Shown: piece after piece, positions 31,965 through 43,737 of the stretch
Position numbering within the stretch: the first letter of the stretch is position 1
How the letters are laid out: each line of letters starts with the position of its first letter
Assembly: GCF_000764305.2 (NCBI RefSeq)
Contig: NW_025932956.1
Location: 62,001-126,000, forward strand
Source of the DNA: Hyalella azteca
Lineage: Eukaryota; Arthropoda; Malacostraca; Amphipoda; Hyalellidae
Length of the DNA: 64,000 nucleotides
Direction: 5' to 3'
The notes under the pieces: model-generated
The model's database searches: none
What the model saw: the letters and a program-made list of their open reading frames with translations, nothing else
Told to the model about the DNA's origin: nothing
Position numbers and translations under genes: made by a program

Positions 31965-34900
31965 TCAAGTCGCTCTATCCTTCATGTCTTGAAAACTGAC
32001 GAGGGCGAACGTGATGCAGGTGCTCAGCAGCTGCACGGCAGGAATAGTATTAAACGTGCGTATATTTAAAATATTACTAATTGCACAAATTGAATAAGTA
32101 ATTATTTTCTATAGTATTGATGAAAAGTGACTTATTGTTTGTGTAGATATTTTACCACTGTGCTGATTTATTATCTGAATCTAGGTGTGTGTCACGGAGC
32201 TTACATAGAGACCGATTGCTTCCAATGAACCAATGCCGATATAAATTTATGGCTGGAAACAGAAAGTTCGATCAGTATTTGTACAAGTCAAGAGAAATTT
32301 CCATGTTTCGGAGCAAAATTCATGTTCTTTGTCCAATGCAGAAGGTATTTCAGTTCATGTCCGCAGAGAAAACTAATAACAACATTTTCATTTCTTAATT
32401 TATAGTAAATTTTGTCATGAGTGTCATCCAGCTCCTAATATTAAAACTAGAATGCTTCATATTTGTCAACTATTTAAATATTATTTAGAAAATTTCCTAT
32501 TTTTACATCACTTTTCTTTAACTTCACTTCTTGTTGTTTGTCTGTCAGCAACAAATCTTATAATCGATATGACACACTTCTACCTCTCCATTCGATCTGA
32601 AATTTTGCACACTAGTGTAAAGTTGGAGACAATGCATGAATCAATTGAAGGAATGAATAATTTTGATTATTTAGAAAATTATATTTTAAATATTAAAAAT
32701 TTAAAAAAAATAATTGTGTTTGTTACATATCTTATAATCGATATTTAACTCTGACCTGAACCTGTCCAATCGAACTGAAATTTTGCACACTTGCGTAAAG
32801 TCGAAGACTTTTAAAATTGGAGACCCTTCTTGAATTAATTTTAACGGAATAAATAATTTTGAAAAATTACATTTTTTTCAATTAGAACAATGTAAAAATT
32901 CATTTTTTTCATATTGATAATAAAATTCGAAATTCATTGTACATGCATGTGTAACATCGGAGACACTGGATTCTTTAGAAGAGTTGTCTTTAAAAAGTAA
33001 TTTTTAAGCGCATAGAATTACTTATACTTTAAGGATAATTTTTTAATTCTTTAAAAATTATTATTTTTCTTACCAGTATACAAGATATTTGAAAGTCAAT
33101 ATGAAAACAATCAAGTTTTTAAAGAAACAACAATAATTGAATGAGAATCAGAGTAAATGTATTAGATTTTCAATAATATATGTATCTTGTTGGCAAGAAT
33201 CTCTGGGGCAACTAACTTACTAAACAGTTATTCTACGTATGTCATATATACATTTACTTCTATTATAATACCATACGTTCAAAAATTATGTAATAGATGA
33301 TATAAAAAGCCACCTCCAAAACTCCTTCTTGATTCATTGAAAATCTGCAAGCAGACTTACCGGCAAGAAAGCGTGTGGCCCCAGCGTGAAGAGTCCGTAG
33401 CAAGAAAAGGACGGTAACATATCAATGATCTCCAGGGCCTTGGTGAGCTGCACAAAGCACCAGACTAACTTTAACTTCGTTTAATATAATTTTAAATCTC
33501 AACAGTTAATTTGTATCCACAATTAGTGAAGATTTGGGAGGTTTGACTAAATGATTTCGATTATTAATAGAATATATCAAATAGTGTTCAATAGTGTTCA
33601 ATAGTTAAAGAGATGTGGAGTTGCAGTTAGTATATTTGACCTAAAAACCGAACTTACTCGAATTAAATTCCACTAAGTTTTTGATGTGTAACTCAAAATA
33701 TGAGAATAATTTGCTTCTCCTTACCAATAAATGCGTTTACATTTCTTTGGGTAATTTTGGTAAAACATCATAAAGCTTGCAGGGCAGTCAAATGTAAATT
33801 GCGTGAATTTATGGCTTTGTGCTTGGTTAGCTGCACAAAGCATCACACTAACATTAACTTCGTTTACTATAATTTCGATCTCAACGCTTCATTGTCATTC
33901 ACAATCAGTGAAGATATGGGTAATGTGATGAAAAAAAAAATCGACAATTAATAGAATATATCACTAAATTAATTGAAGTGGTGTTGCAGTTAGTATGAAT
34001 GATCTAAAAACCGCAGTTACTTGGCAAATGTAAGTCTTTTGTACAATTGCAGCTCAGATCAAAAAATAAACCTGTGAGAAATGTGTTAGAATAACTCACT
34101 TCTGGTTTTGAGGACTTATTTACCCTCCGCTTAATTATTAGCAGTGTTTCCCGAACTTGGTGTACCTGAAGAAGAGTAACTCATCATTTAATAATTAAGG
34201 CGTTTTGATTTATGCTCTCAGAACTTGGCATGTAATATAATAAAACATGAACATTGATTTCAAGATCGGAAATTAGCTTTGGGAATTCAAATCAGCTGGA
34301 ATAAATTATTTCATTCTGGTTAATAAATTCAAACGAGGCGCACAACAAATAAATGTTCACAAATATTGTGTTACTTTGAAGTAAATTGCAGAAGGGATTC
34401 TGAGAATACATTAAAAATTTAATATAAATATGATGAAGTAGTTTTCCACAAAACTCGCCAATCTGCCAAATATTAACATGTTAAATATTCTGCTTATCTA
34501 TCTTGCGAGATTATTACTCACTGCAGTTTTGAATTGTGCAGGCGACGACAAATTTATTGAAATTCTGACAATGCTGGCCACCAAGTAAGGCCACGAACCC
34601 CACAAGCTATGCTTTCCACTTGCAATATCTGCAGAAGAGTACACAATCTCCACCATGTCAGTGGCGACCATAGTTGCAGTCGGCAATCGGAAGCAGTTCA
34701 GTAAATTATTTAAAGCTCGTTCCACAAGTTCTAGTCCGATTATTATTGAGTTTGTTTGTGAATCATCCAATTGTATGCTTTTCCTACCCCGGATTCGAGT
34801 TTTCAAGCGATCCAGCGATTTATATTTTATAATCCTTGCCCTCCTCATTTTCGCCGTTGAAAAGAAAACTTGCAGAGTTTTCCTTGTAATAAAATTTGAG

Positions 34901-35473
34901 AGAATTTGGAGTGTTATGTTGAAGTAAATAACGCAAAGAGGATAAAGAAAATCCCGATTGATCACAATAGGATACATGTACCATTCGACTGGTTTTGTAG
35001 CCCTGTTTATTATAGGGTAAGCAATGAAAGCGCAGGACAGAGATGGAATAATAATGATTAGATATAACCCTGCGTTAGTCATAGTTAGGGTTTGTTGAGG
35101 GCTTATAACTTTCAAGAGACAATTTGTGATTTCTTCCAAGTTTCGGCGTTTGAATACCAAATGCATGATGATTACTACATAGCCCAAACGGTAAATAAGA
35201 GTTACGAGCAAGGTAACCAGGCTTTGGATGGAACATAACTTCGTACGGGCGAAAGTTTCTAACATACTCGTGAGGCTGATGCAGCAACATATGCTTATTC
35301 CCAAGACTGACGCCCGCTGCACAAAAGGAGAAAATTGCAACTTCACATCAGTTGGTTTCTCAGGTGAAGTTGTGAAGCGACATGGCAGGCACATATTGGC
35401 TCTCATCAAATGGAGCTGTAGCATGAAGAATGACTTTAATGTTGTCATCGCCTCGTCAAACGAACGGTGGAGC
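31965..35473 (-). CDS. GR2: gustatory receptor family protein, apparently intact
   Basis: Four exons on the minus strand, all joined in phase 0 with GT/AG: 34522-35448 (309 codons from ATG; donor GTGAGT), 34100-34165 (22 codons, VHQVRETLLIIKRRVNKSSK; acceptor CTTCAG, donor GTGAGT), 33361-33447 (29 codons, PSFSCYGLFTLGPHAFLP; acceptor GTGCAG, donor GTAAGT) and 31965-32030 (21 codons plus TGA, STCITFALVSFQ). Total 381 codons, normal for insect GRs. Hydrophobic segments lie near residues 46-64, 73-98, 125-147, 166-187, 256-275, 283-303 and 346-374. The end of TM7 has TF-x5-Q, a variant of the family TYhhhhhQF signature. An acceptor at 35473 suggests an upstream 5' exon, possibly untranslated. 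Predicted role: plasma-membrane ligand-gated cation channel subunit in chemosensory neurons. The ligand cannot be guessed. Expression unproven. Confidence 0.85.
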
Positions 35474-37194
35474 CTGGAAAAACTCTTTTAACTGAAGCTC
35501 TTTTAACTGAAATGTTGACCAGTCCTCCAAAAAACAGTGACCGTTCTTAGACTGACATCTGAAAATTAACTTATGTAGTTATTGCAATGGAGAAAAGAAA
35601 ACATCACCAGCTCCTACGACAGCCTTCAACGGACAAAGACTTTGCCGAAAGGATCTTATCTTCATCACTAATGGGCTTGGTTGTAATTATATTGTCTCTT
35701 CGATCAGACAACGTTCCAAATTAAATTTATTAATTCACACAGCCGTCAGTAGATATTGACTGGTAAACAGCTCGACCGCCAAAATCATTTAGACTAGTTG
35801 TTGTAATTCACATTTTCACAGGTACAAAGGGAGGAGCATTATCGAACAATAATATTGATAATGATTATAGCGCCACTGTTTACCAGTTCTTATTCACATA
35901 ACTATTCATTCCTGTGAATAAGAATAACTTGCTGAATCGTGAGTTATTATTGAATATACATATGCATCATTTCTGTTAATCTTTTTATTGTTATAATTTT
36001 GTGGTGCAGGAATTAACTTAACACAATATGGTGTCATAATTAATGTCAACTTGAACCGTTCATTAGCAAATTAGTCTTGGCTTAAGTGGATTTGTGCTTT
36101 ATGCTTATATCGTTACGAATCATTGTATAGATCACGTTTGCATCTCATTACAGTCAATTGTTGAGCTAAAGCGATGCTTGACTGCGCATTCTCTATACTC
36201 AGACAACGCACTTGCCCACTGGAACAAAGCAGTTATTTGGAATGAAATTTTTCGAGCTGAAGTAACTGCTGTGAAGTAACGGAGAAAAGAGAAAACAAAC
36301 TTGCACACAATTTCTATTCCAAATACACGAACTCAAATTTAATAATCTGGCATTGATGCGACTGTTAAGTGTCGTTCGTATAGCTTGCACTCATTATTTC
36401 TAATATTTTTTACTAATCTAACGCGATTGCATAATGAACTTGGGAAAAATAATCAATTAAGTACTGGTCTGCAGCTGCAAGTTAGTTCCAATAAGTTTAT
36501 TTCTGTCATAACGCTATTGCAGGCCGGAAATTTCACGTTTTAATACAATAACAAAAGTTGACTGCTCATCAGGCCACCAAGCGTATAAAAAAGTTTTAAT
36601 ACAGTGTAATATTTTTTAATATTAACGTAAAAGCCTTGATACGTGTGTCATTAATGTTGTTTGTATAATTTTAGTGATTTTTTCGCAGCTCTACCCGCTA
36701 GATTTTCTCATTTTCTCACGCGGAATCTACTATGCAAAGTTTTAGTCTCAAATAAATTAGAAACTGTCACATAGTCATCAGAGTTTATACTGGTAATTTA
36801 CATAAAAACTTATTTTTTACCTTAGTTTAACTTAATTATGCAGATGATTTGTGATAAATCTATTAAAATTGAACGTCGTATTTATTAGAGCCAAGGCAAA
36901 TGCAATGAATTGGCCGGATTTAATGCTGATGTTTCGCTGTTGAAGTGTATATGCTGCATAGACATAGGTTTATACACGTAAAATGTAGTTTTTTTTCAGC
37001 GGCAGGATTCGTATCTTTGCGGCAATTGACTTGAAGCATTGATGTTGTAATGTGATCACACTCTAAAGCTCGTATGATTCATTCGAAAAAAGTTATACGC
37101 ATTATTCAATGGCAGGCATCCGTGTCATTGTGGTAACGCATTTCAGTAACCGAATGATTAAATCTACTCCCATTTTTAGCGCATTTTCTCATTT
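35474..37194. other. GR2 upstream flank, duplicated
   Basis: No coding segment. Similar in blocks to the upstream region of GR1. A short tandem duplication AGCTCTTTTAACTGAA lies at the exon edge (35486-35510). No TATA box or other element can be assigned with confidence. Confidence 0.5.
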
Positions 37195-39598
37195 ATGAAA
37201 AAATGCACTATTGTGCTCACCATGTCCGTCCGTCCGTCTGTCCGTCTGTGACTTCACGTTTTCGTCGACGAGAAAATGCGCTCTCTGTCACTCACTGCAG
37301 CGAGTACTGAGTTATATTTTTAAAGAGTTCATATTGTGTGAAAAGTGATCGACGTCACTTTTCCCGTTTAAGAAGAACACCCAGATGACGTACTTATAAT
37401 GAAGGATCTTATACTGACAGTATTTCCACTACATCCACAAACATATATATAGGGAGTATAGAAATTACCTAGAGATAAACATAATTAAAATAATTCTGAA
37501 TATTCCTAAGCGGAACGATGTTAACGATGTTTTGGCAGCATTTACGTTTTGTACGTTTTGAAAATGAACTGAGAACCAAGTGTATTGGTCTTACACTTAT
37601 CTTTCATCCAAACGAAAAGAATCAATAACTGTCATAACAAAATATGTTCAATCATTTTGAAATGAGCGGCGGAATCAAAGGCACTTCTAAGTATCATGTT
37701 TTCAAACGCTAAGCACACGGTGACATTGTAAAGGATTGAAATAGTTTGTAAATTTAATGCAACGTGAGGCGGTAGTATTTGTTACAAAATGTTATATTAT
37801 TCTAAATTTTGTTTGCAATTTTAGTTTAGAATTCGCCGGAAAAATTGAGCGGAATGCTAAGGTTCGTTGATTGTTGGGTGCTACGTTAGGATGTGAACAC
37901 ATAAATATATATGTGAATAGATTTGATGAGGACAAATTGTTTGAATATTTAGATTATATAATTATGAATACTCTTAAATTTTGTCTTTTTATTATTTATC
38001 TATTTCATTTGTTTTGTTTAGGAGAGCCTCAAATCAACAGTTAGCCTCTAGAAACAAAGCACCTAAGGTGAAAGCCGTGAAGTGTCAATTAATGTGCTGA
38101 TAATATTCTTTGCTGATCATTTAATTTATTCATTTGGAATAGTGGTGAACAAAAGTTTTAATTAGGATTCATCAGTGACTTAAACCAATGCGATCATGCA
38201 GGCTAGTGGGGTTTGGGAGCCCCAACAACATCAACAGTGTTCCTAAGGGCTCAAATTTTTGGTTCATAGTGTCCAAGAAATGAGAAATAAAAGCACATTA
38301 TTCACGTCGGGACTTCACAGCGCGCGTAAAAACTTTTTGACCCATGAAGGAAATCTAACCGACAATGTAAGCACATTAAACATCAAACCAATAATTATAT
38401 GGTCGTTCCATTAAAAGGCAAAGCTATTGATATTACTTTGAAGTGTCACAGTGACATTAAGAGTTTGCACCGGCTCATTTTGGTGGTGGTGGCACAGACT
38501 TGATCAACCATGCTCTGGTTACTACACATTTCATACTACCAAAATCATCCTTAATGCTGGCACAGACTTTATTTGGCTTAGCCAGCGGAGGGAATAAGAA
38601 GCGTTTAGATTTTAGGCTTTAATCACACCTGAAAATACGCAGTGGATCTGAAATAAATGACGGTACAAATGAATCAAAAGCTGGCTAAATATGATTGGAA
38701 ATGAAACAATTTATAAAATACGATCACAATAGCAATGTCGCAATATGAAAGAACTTCTTAAATTAATAACAAATTAACTTACGTATGTGCTTGGCCTCAT
38801 ATTGCTGAATACTCTATGAGAAATTTGTCCACCGTTGAACTTCCTTCCCTAGCTAATGCGCTTTAAGCATACAATTTATACCAACACATCAAGTGACACC
38901 TGCATGCAGACAAATGAACAAGTAAATGACCGTATACAAATAACAAAGTCATAATAAAACTGAAGGAATATTCCAAAAAAGTAAATTTGGGATACTGAAA
39001 CGGATACAACACCATGCAATAACCTAGTCGTCACGTGTATCGACATCAGGAATAATTGACGTGCGAGATGTAGCGGCTAATGAACGGTTTCTGGAGTGTT
39101 GCTACTAGGTGCATGAAGAAAAAATACACATAAAGAGCACTCAATACTAAAGAAGAAATATAAGTGCTGTTGCACAGGATAATCTTGCCGAAGTGTTTTT
39201 GTTATAATTGTTTACAAACAACTAAATAAATATCTCAAATAATTACTTGGTTGATTGGGATTAAATGAATCTTCTTCATTAACTAGGAAGAACATAAATC
39301 CAAATGCTTCGTGTATCAGTCTTTTTCATAATAAACTTTCACATAAATCATTTTATGGCAGGAAGTTTAGATTTAACAATGCATTGAATATTTTTTCCAT
39401 GCATAAGTATAAGATCAACCTTATTTAGATCGTATATAAGTACTTATATCCTTAGTCTGCTTAAATCGCAAGTTCACAAGGAATTTAAAAGCAAAGAAAA
39501 CGCCAAGAAAATTCACCATATCGATATTGAAAACGTTTCGGAGTCCAGCTCCATCATCAGTTCGACTAAACTAAAATGAATAAAATCACTTTAAAATT
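37195..39598. other. 2.4-kb block inserted between duplicated flanks
   Basis: Flank similarity to the GR1/GR2 spacer (ATTAAATCTA then GACAAGACAACAGCTGAGCA) is continuous at 31920-31950 but is split here, with about 2.4 kb between. The block starts with a GTCC/GTCT microsatellite (about 37224-37250) inside an imperfect palindrome around TTTTCTC/GAGAAAA and AATGCGC. It contains no coding segment I can support and ends with a hammerhead-like module. Confidence 0.45.
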
Positions 39599-39600
39599 TG
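39470..39600 (-). repeat. Hammerhead-like module with Penelope-type trailer
   Basis: On the minus strand, 39560 down to 39535 reads CTGATGATGGAGCTGGACTC then CGAAAC, followed by a trailer like that at 14653-14700, ending CTTTGCTTTTAAATTC. This copy has the exact CUGAUGA box. GCTTAAATCGCAAGTTCA at 39459 is shared with 47363, extending the repeat beyond the module. Confidence 0.6.
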
Positions 39601-39723
39601 AGGAAGCAGACAAGACAACAGCTGAGCATGGAAAACACAACAGTTTTCCATGCATAAGTATAAGATCAACCTTCATACGTTGATCTTGTTTGAGGAAGCA
39701 GACAAGACAACAGCTGAGCAGCT

Positions 39724-42700
39724 TCAAGTCGCTCTATCCTTCATGTCTTGAAAACTGACGAGGGCGAACGTGATGCAGGTGCTCAGCAGCTGCTCAACAG
39801 GAATATTGATAATAAGAGGGCGTATATTAAAAAATTATTAATTGCACAATTTTACAAAAGTAATTAATCTCGATGGTATTGATGAAAATTGATTTATAGT
39901 TTGTTTACGAATTTTACCACTGTTTTGATTCATCATCTACATCTAAATGTGTACCACGGAGTTCATTTAGACTGATTTACCTGTGATGAACATTCATCGA
40001 TATAAACTTATGGCTGGAAACAAAAGTTTCGATCTGTTTTGGTCCAAGTCAAGAGAAATTTCCATGTTCCACAGCGAAAACATATTCTTCGTCCAATGCA
40101 GATGGTATTTCAGTTCATTTACACAGAGAAAACTAATAACAATCTTGTAATTTTCTAACCTATAATTAAATTTTATTATGAATATAGATATGCTCCTAAC
40201 ATTAAAAGTGAAATGATTAAAATTTTTACATTATTTCAATAGTATTTAAACTATTTAATTTGTTCACTTTTATTTTAATGTTAATTTATTATTTCTCTAA
40301 AAAATTATAATTGTTCCTTCCCAGTGGGCAAGATATTTAAAATTCAATATAAAGACAAACAAGTTTTTAAAGAAACAACAATAATTCAGTGACAGTCAGA
40401 GTAAATGTATTAGATTTTCAATAACCTGTGGTGTTGGCAAGAATCTCTGGGGCGACAAACCTTACTAAGCAGATATTCTCTGTCGAATTTGAATTTACTT
40501 GTATTATAATTCCATACTTGCAAAGAATATGTAATAGATGATTCACAACGCTATATCCAAAATTTCCTTCTCGATTCATTGAAAATCTGCAAGCAGACTT
40601 ACCGGCAAGAAAGCGTGTGGCCCGAGCGTGAAGAGTCCGTAGCAAGAAAAGTACGGCAACATATCGATGATCTCCAGAGCCTTGGCGAGCTGCACAAAGC
40701 GTCAGACTAACTTTAACTTCATTTACTATAATTTGTATGTGAACGCGAAAACTAATACTCAATTACTGAATATTCGTGAGCAGGTGATGAAGAAATTGAA
40801 TCGTTAATAGAATATATGTATCATTATTAGATGTGAAATTGCAGCTAGTATAAGTGATTTAAAACAGGAGTTATTCGAATAAAATTCCATTTATTTCACT
40901 AGGCGGACATAAAATTAAGAATAATTTGTATTTCATTTCCAATAAATGCGTTTGGAGTTATTTACGCAATTTTGGTAGAGAAAGTGGAGCTGTTATGTCT
41001 TTGTTATGGTTTTTGCGTATCTATGTATCTAGTATCTATGCCCGAAAAGAAATGTTATTCATTGGAGATTTTAAATCAAACTTTCTAAACTGACGCAAGT
41101 ATTTTATGCATTGCTGTAGGAAACACATGATTGAAAAACATACCCCTTGTTTTAAGACTATAGTAATAAAATGATTACTAATTTCATAAAATAAATTTAC
41201 AGTCGAATATATTTGCACGTTAGACTTATAAAATTCATTTACATCTGGCAAATTCAAGTATTTTTTCGTTCAATTGTAGCTCAGAATAACGGATAAACCT
41301 GCGAGAAATGGCTTAGAATAACTCACTTCTAGTTTTGAGGTCCGATTTACTCTCCGTTTAATTATTCGCAGTGTTTCCCGTACTTGACATACCTGTGCAA
41401 AAATGCAACATAATTATTATATTCTACGTTGGGATGAGCCCTTTATTTCATTAGATTTTCTCGAACAGAACTTGGCATGTCATACGATGAAACTTAAATT
41501 ATTTGGCCTTGTTACTTAAAATCGAAGTCTCATAGAGAAAATTATTAGTGCCAAATAATATTAGTTGATATTATGAACAAAATTTTTTCCTTCTGATTCA
41601 CGAATGAAAATAAACTCTGTCACATAGCGAATACACGTTTGTTGATAATTTTCCTTTCGTGAACCTTGAGATGCGTCGAATTAAATCATCGTTACTCCAG
41701 AAATTGAATCTCAAATTTATCTCATATAAGGCAAAAATGTTCAAAAATATCGGTTAACTGTCAACACGCAAAGAGATCCTGCCTTCACCCGGAGGGTGGA
41801 GACCTTACCTCTTTATTGAGAAGCGCCGGCGACGACAAATTCATGGAAATTCTTACGATGCTGGCCAGAAGGAAAGGCCAAGAACCCCACCAGTTATAAT
41901 TTCCATTTGCTATATTTGCAGAAGAGTACACAATCTCCACAATGTCAGTGGCGACCATAGTTGTTATCGGCAATCGAAAGCAGTTCAGTAAATTATTCAA
42001 AGCTCGTTCCACATGTTCTAGTCCGATTATCATTGAGTTCGTTTGCCAATCATCTAATAGTGTGCCAATCATCATCTACAAAGTGTGTCAATCATCTAAC
42101 ATGACTTCATAGCTCAGATTCGAGTTTTCATGTGGACTAGTGATTAATTTTTAGTTAATTTTACGCTACTCAGCATCGCGGTGGAAAAGAAAATTTGCTC
42201 AGTTTGCCTTCGAATGAAATTTGCTGAAATTCGTAGGGAAATTGAAGTAAATAACGTATAGAGGATATAAAGAAAATCTCAGTTTATCGAACTTGGATAC
42301 TTGTACCATTTGATTGGTCGATTCGAATGCAAACCAATCGACGGAATACCATTCGATTGGTTCGATTCGAATGCAAATCAAGGCTGATAATATATTGAGG
42401 AGATGCAACGGCAGTTGGGCTTATGGTTTGTTGATAGTCAATAACTGCCATAAGACAATTTGTGTTTCTTTTCAACATTCGATGCTTGGTGACCAAATGC
42501 ACAAGAATTGCGATGTGCCCCAGACGATAACTGATAACAATGAGCAAAAAAATTAGGTTCTAGATAGAGCATAACTTTGTGTTGGTTAGAGTATCTAATA
42601 TACTCGTGAGGCTGAGGCAGCAACATATGCATACTCCCAAAACCGACGCATGCTGCATTAAAAGAGAAAATTTTAGCCTCACGTTGGCATCTTCAATAGA

Positions 42701-42787
42701 AGTTGTGAAGGAGTAAGGCAAGCACATGTTGGCCCTCAAAAAGTGAAGTTGCAGCATGAAGATTGACTTCAAAGTTACCATCTTCAA
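39724..42787 (-). pseudogene. GR3: gustatory-receptor-family pseudogene
   Basis: Minus strand, same architecture as GR2. Exon 1 (42787 down to 41809) starts MKMVTLKSIFMLQLHFLRAN but shifts frame after TNTKLCSI. It carries a duplicated GATTCGAATGCAAA block near 42320-42380 and an extra CAATCATCTA repeat near 42050-42095, and ends SSPALLNKE with a GTAAGG donor. Exon 2 is 41327-41392 (66 nt, VCQVRETLRIIKRRVNRTSK), exon 3 is 40603-40689 (87 nt, PYFSCYGLFTLGPHAFLP) and exon 4 is 39724-39789 (66 nt, identical protein to GR2: STCITFALVSFQ). The three downstream exons are fully open and correctly spliced, and only exon 1 is damaged. Decay was therefore recent, or gene conversion preserves the 3' exons. 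Confidence 0.8.
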
Positions 42788-42836
42788 TCTGGAAGAAAAT
42801 AATTGAAATCGTTTAATAACTCAATAATTTCAATGG

Positions 42837-43090
42837 GCAGAGGTGCTCAGCGCTTACGGTTCAGGGTACAGAGGAGGAGCACAGAGGTGCGAGTTCGATT
42901 CGCTACCTTCAATAGTTCTGGTCGAAATCGGCGAGGTGGTTGGGCGGTTGAGCTCGGCAAAATTTTAACAGTGAGTTGAGTGTACAGGATTCGCAACAAG
43001 CTGTAAAAATTCTGCGAATTTCAGAAACAGCGACAAGTTTAATTTCCTAATCAACGCTGAAACCGATATTATTTATTAAAATAACACCAA
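42837..43090 (+). mobile_element. tRNA-derived SINE, degenerate
   Basis: Plus strand. The head has CAGAGGTGCGAGTTCGATTC (B-box-like), then the body motif GAAATCGGCGAGGTGGTTGG and an ending AACGCTGAAACCGATATTATT. It is the same family as the SINE at 10743-11000 but older. It lies just upstream of GR3. Confidence 0.75.
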
Positions 43091-43737
43091 CAACAAATTA
43101 ATGCAAATAATTCGCAGTGTTCAACTCAGTGTATGCTTAAACTTTAATTTTATTGAATTTCCATTCTATCGCAAAACCGTTTTCTATCCATTATGGTAGT
43201 GATGTTCAAAAGATACCCAAGTATATTTTAACTTACTATAGTGCTAAAATTACGAGTTGTTATACATTCAATGTAATATTTTCTAGCTGATGTTCTGAAT
43301 AAACGAGTAGGTTAGTTATATGCACTGTTATTTCTGCATTTAATTCCTTGTATTTTTTACCCATAACGTATTTTCAATTTATTAAGGTGAAGACAATTAT
43401 TCATGAGATTTTCATTTGCTGGTTTTCACGTTGCCAAGGATATAAACCATTAATATACGTCTCTATGAGAAAAATCATAATTTTATTACAATTATCTCGT
43501 AAATTTCCAATGATTTGTTTTGCTTTGATTGCAACTTCATTCATTCTCATTTAAACACATTTTCCTTTTTATAAGAAAAACATTTTCTCATTTTTTTAAA
43601 GAAAAGCCTTTTTCGTTTTTTAGATGGAAAAACGGCATAAATGAGTATGAACGAGGTTCCCTTCAAAGCGAAATTTTAATTGATTCCTGAATGTTCCCTC
43701 GGCGTCATATGGATCAGTTAACGTACATCTCCCATCT
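43091..43737. other. Spacer between GR3 and GR4
   Basis: No gene supported. A 68-codon plus frame at 43348-43554 has no recognised content. Confidence 0.4.
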
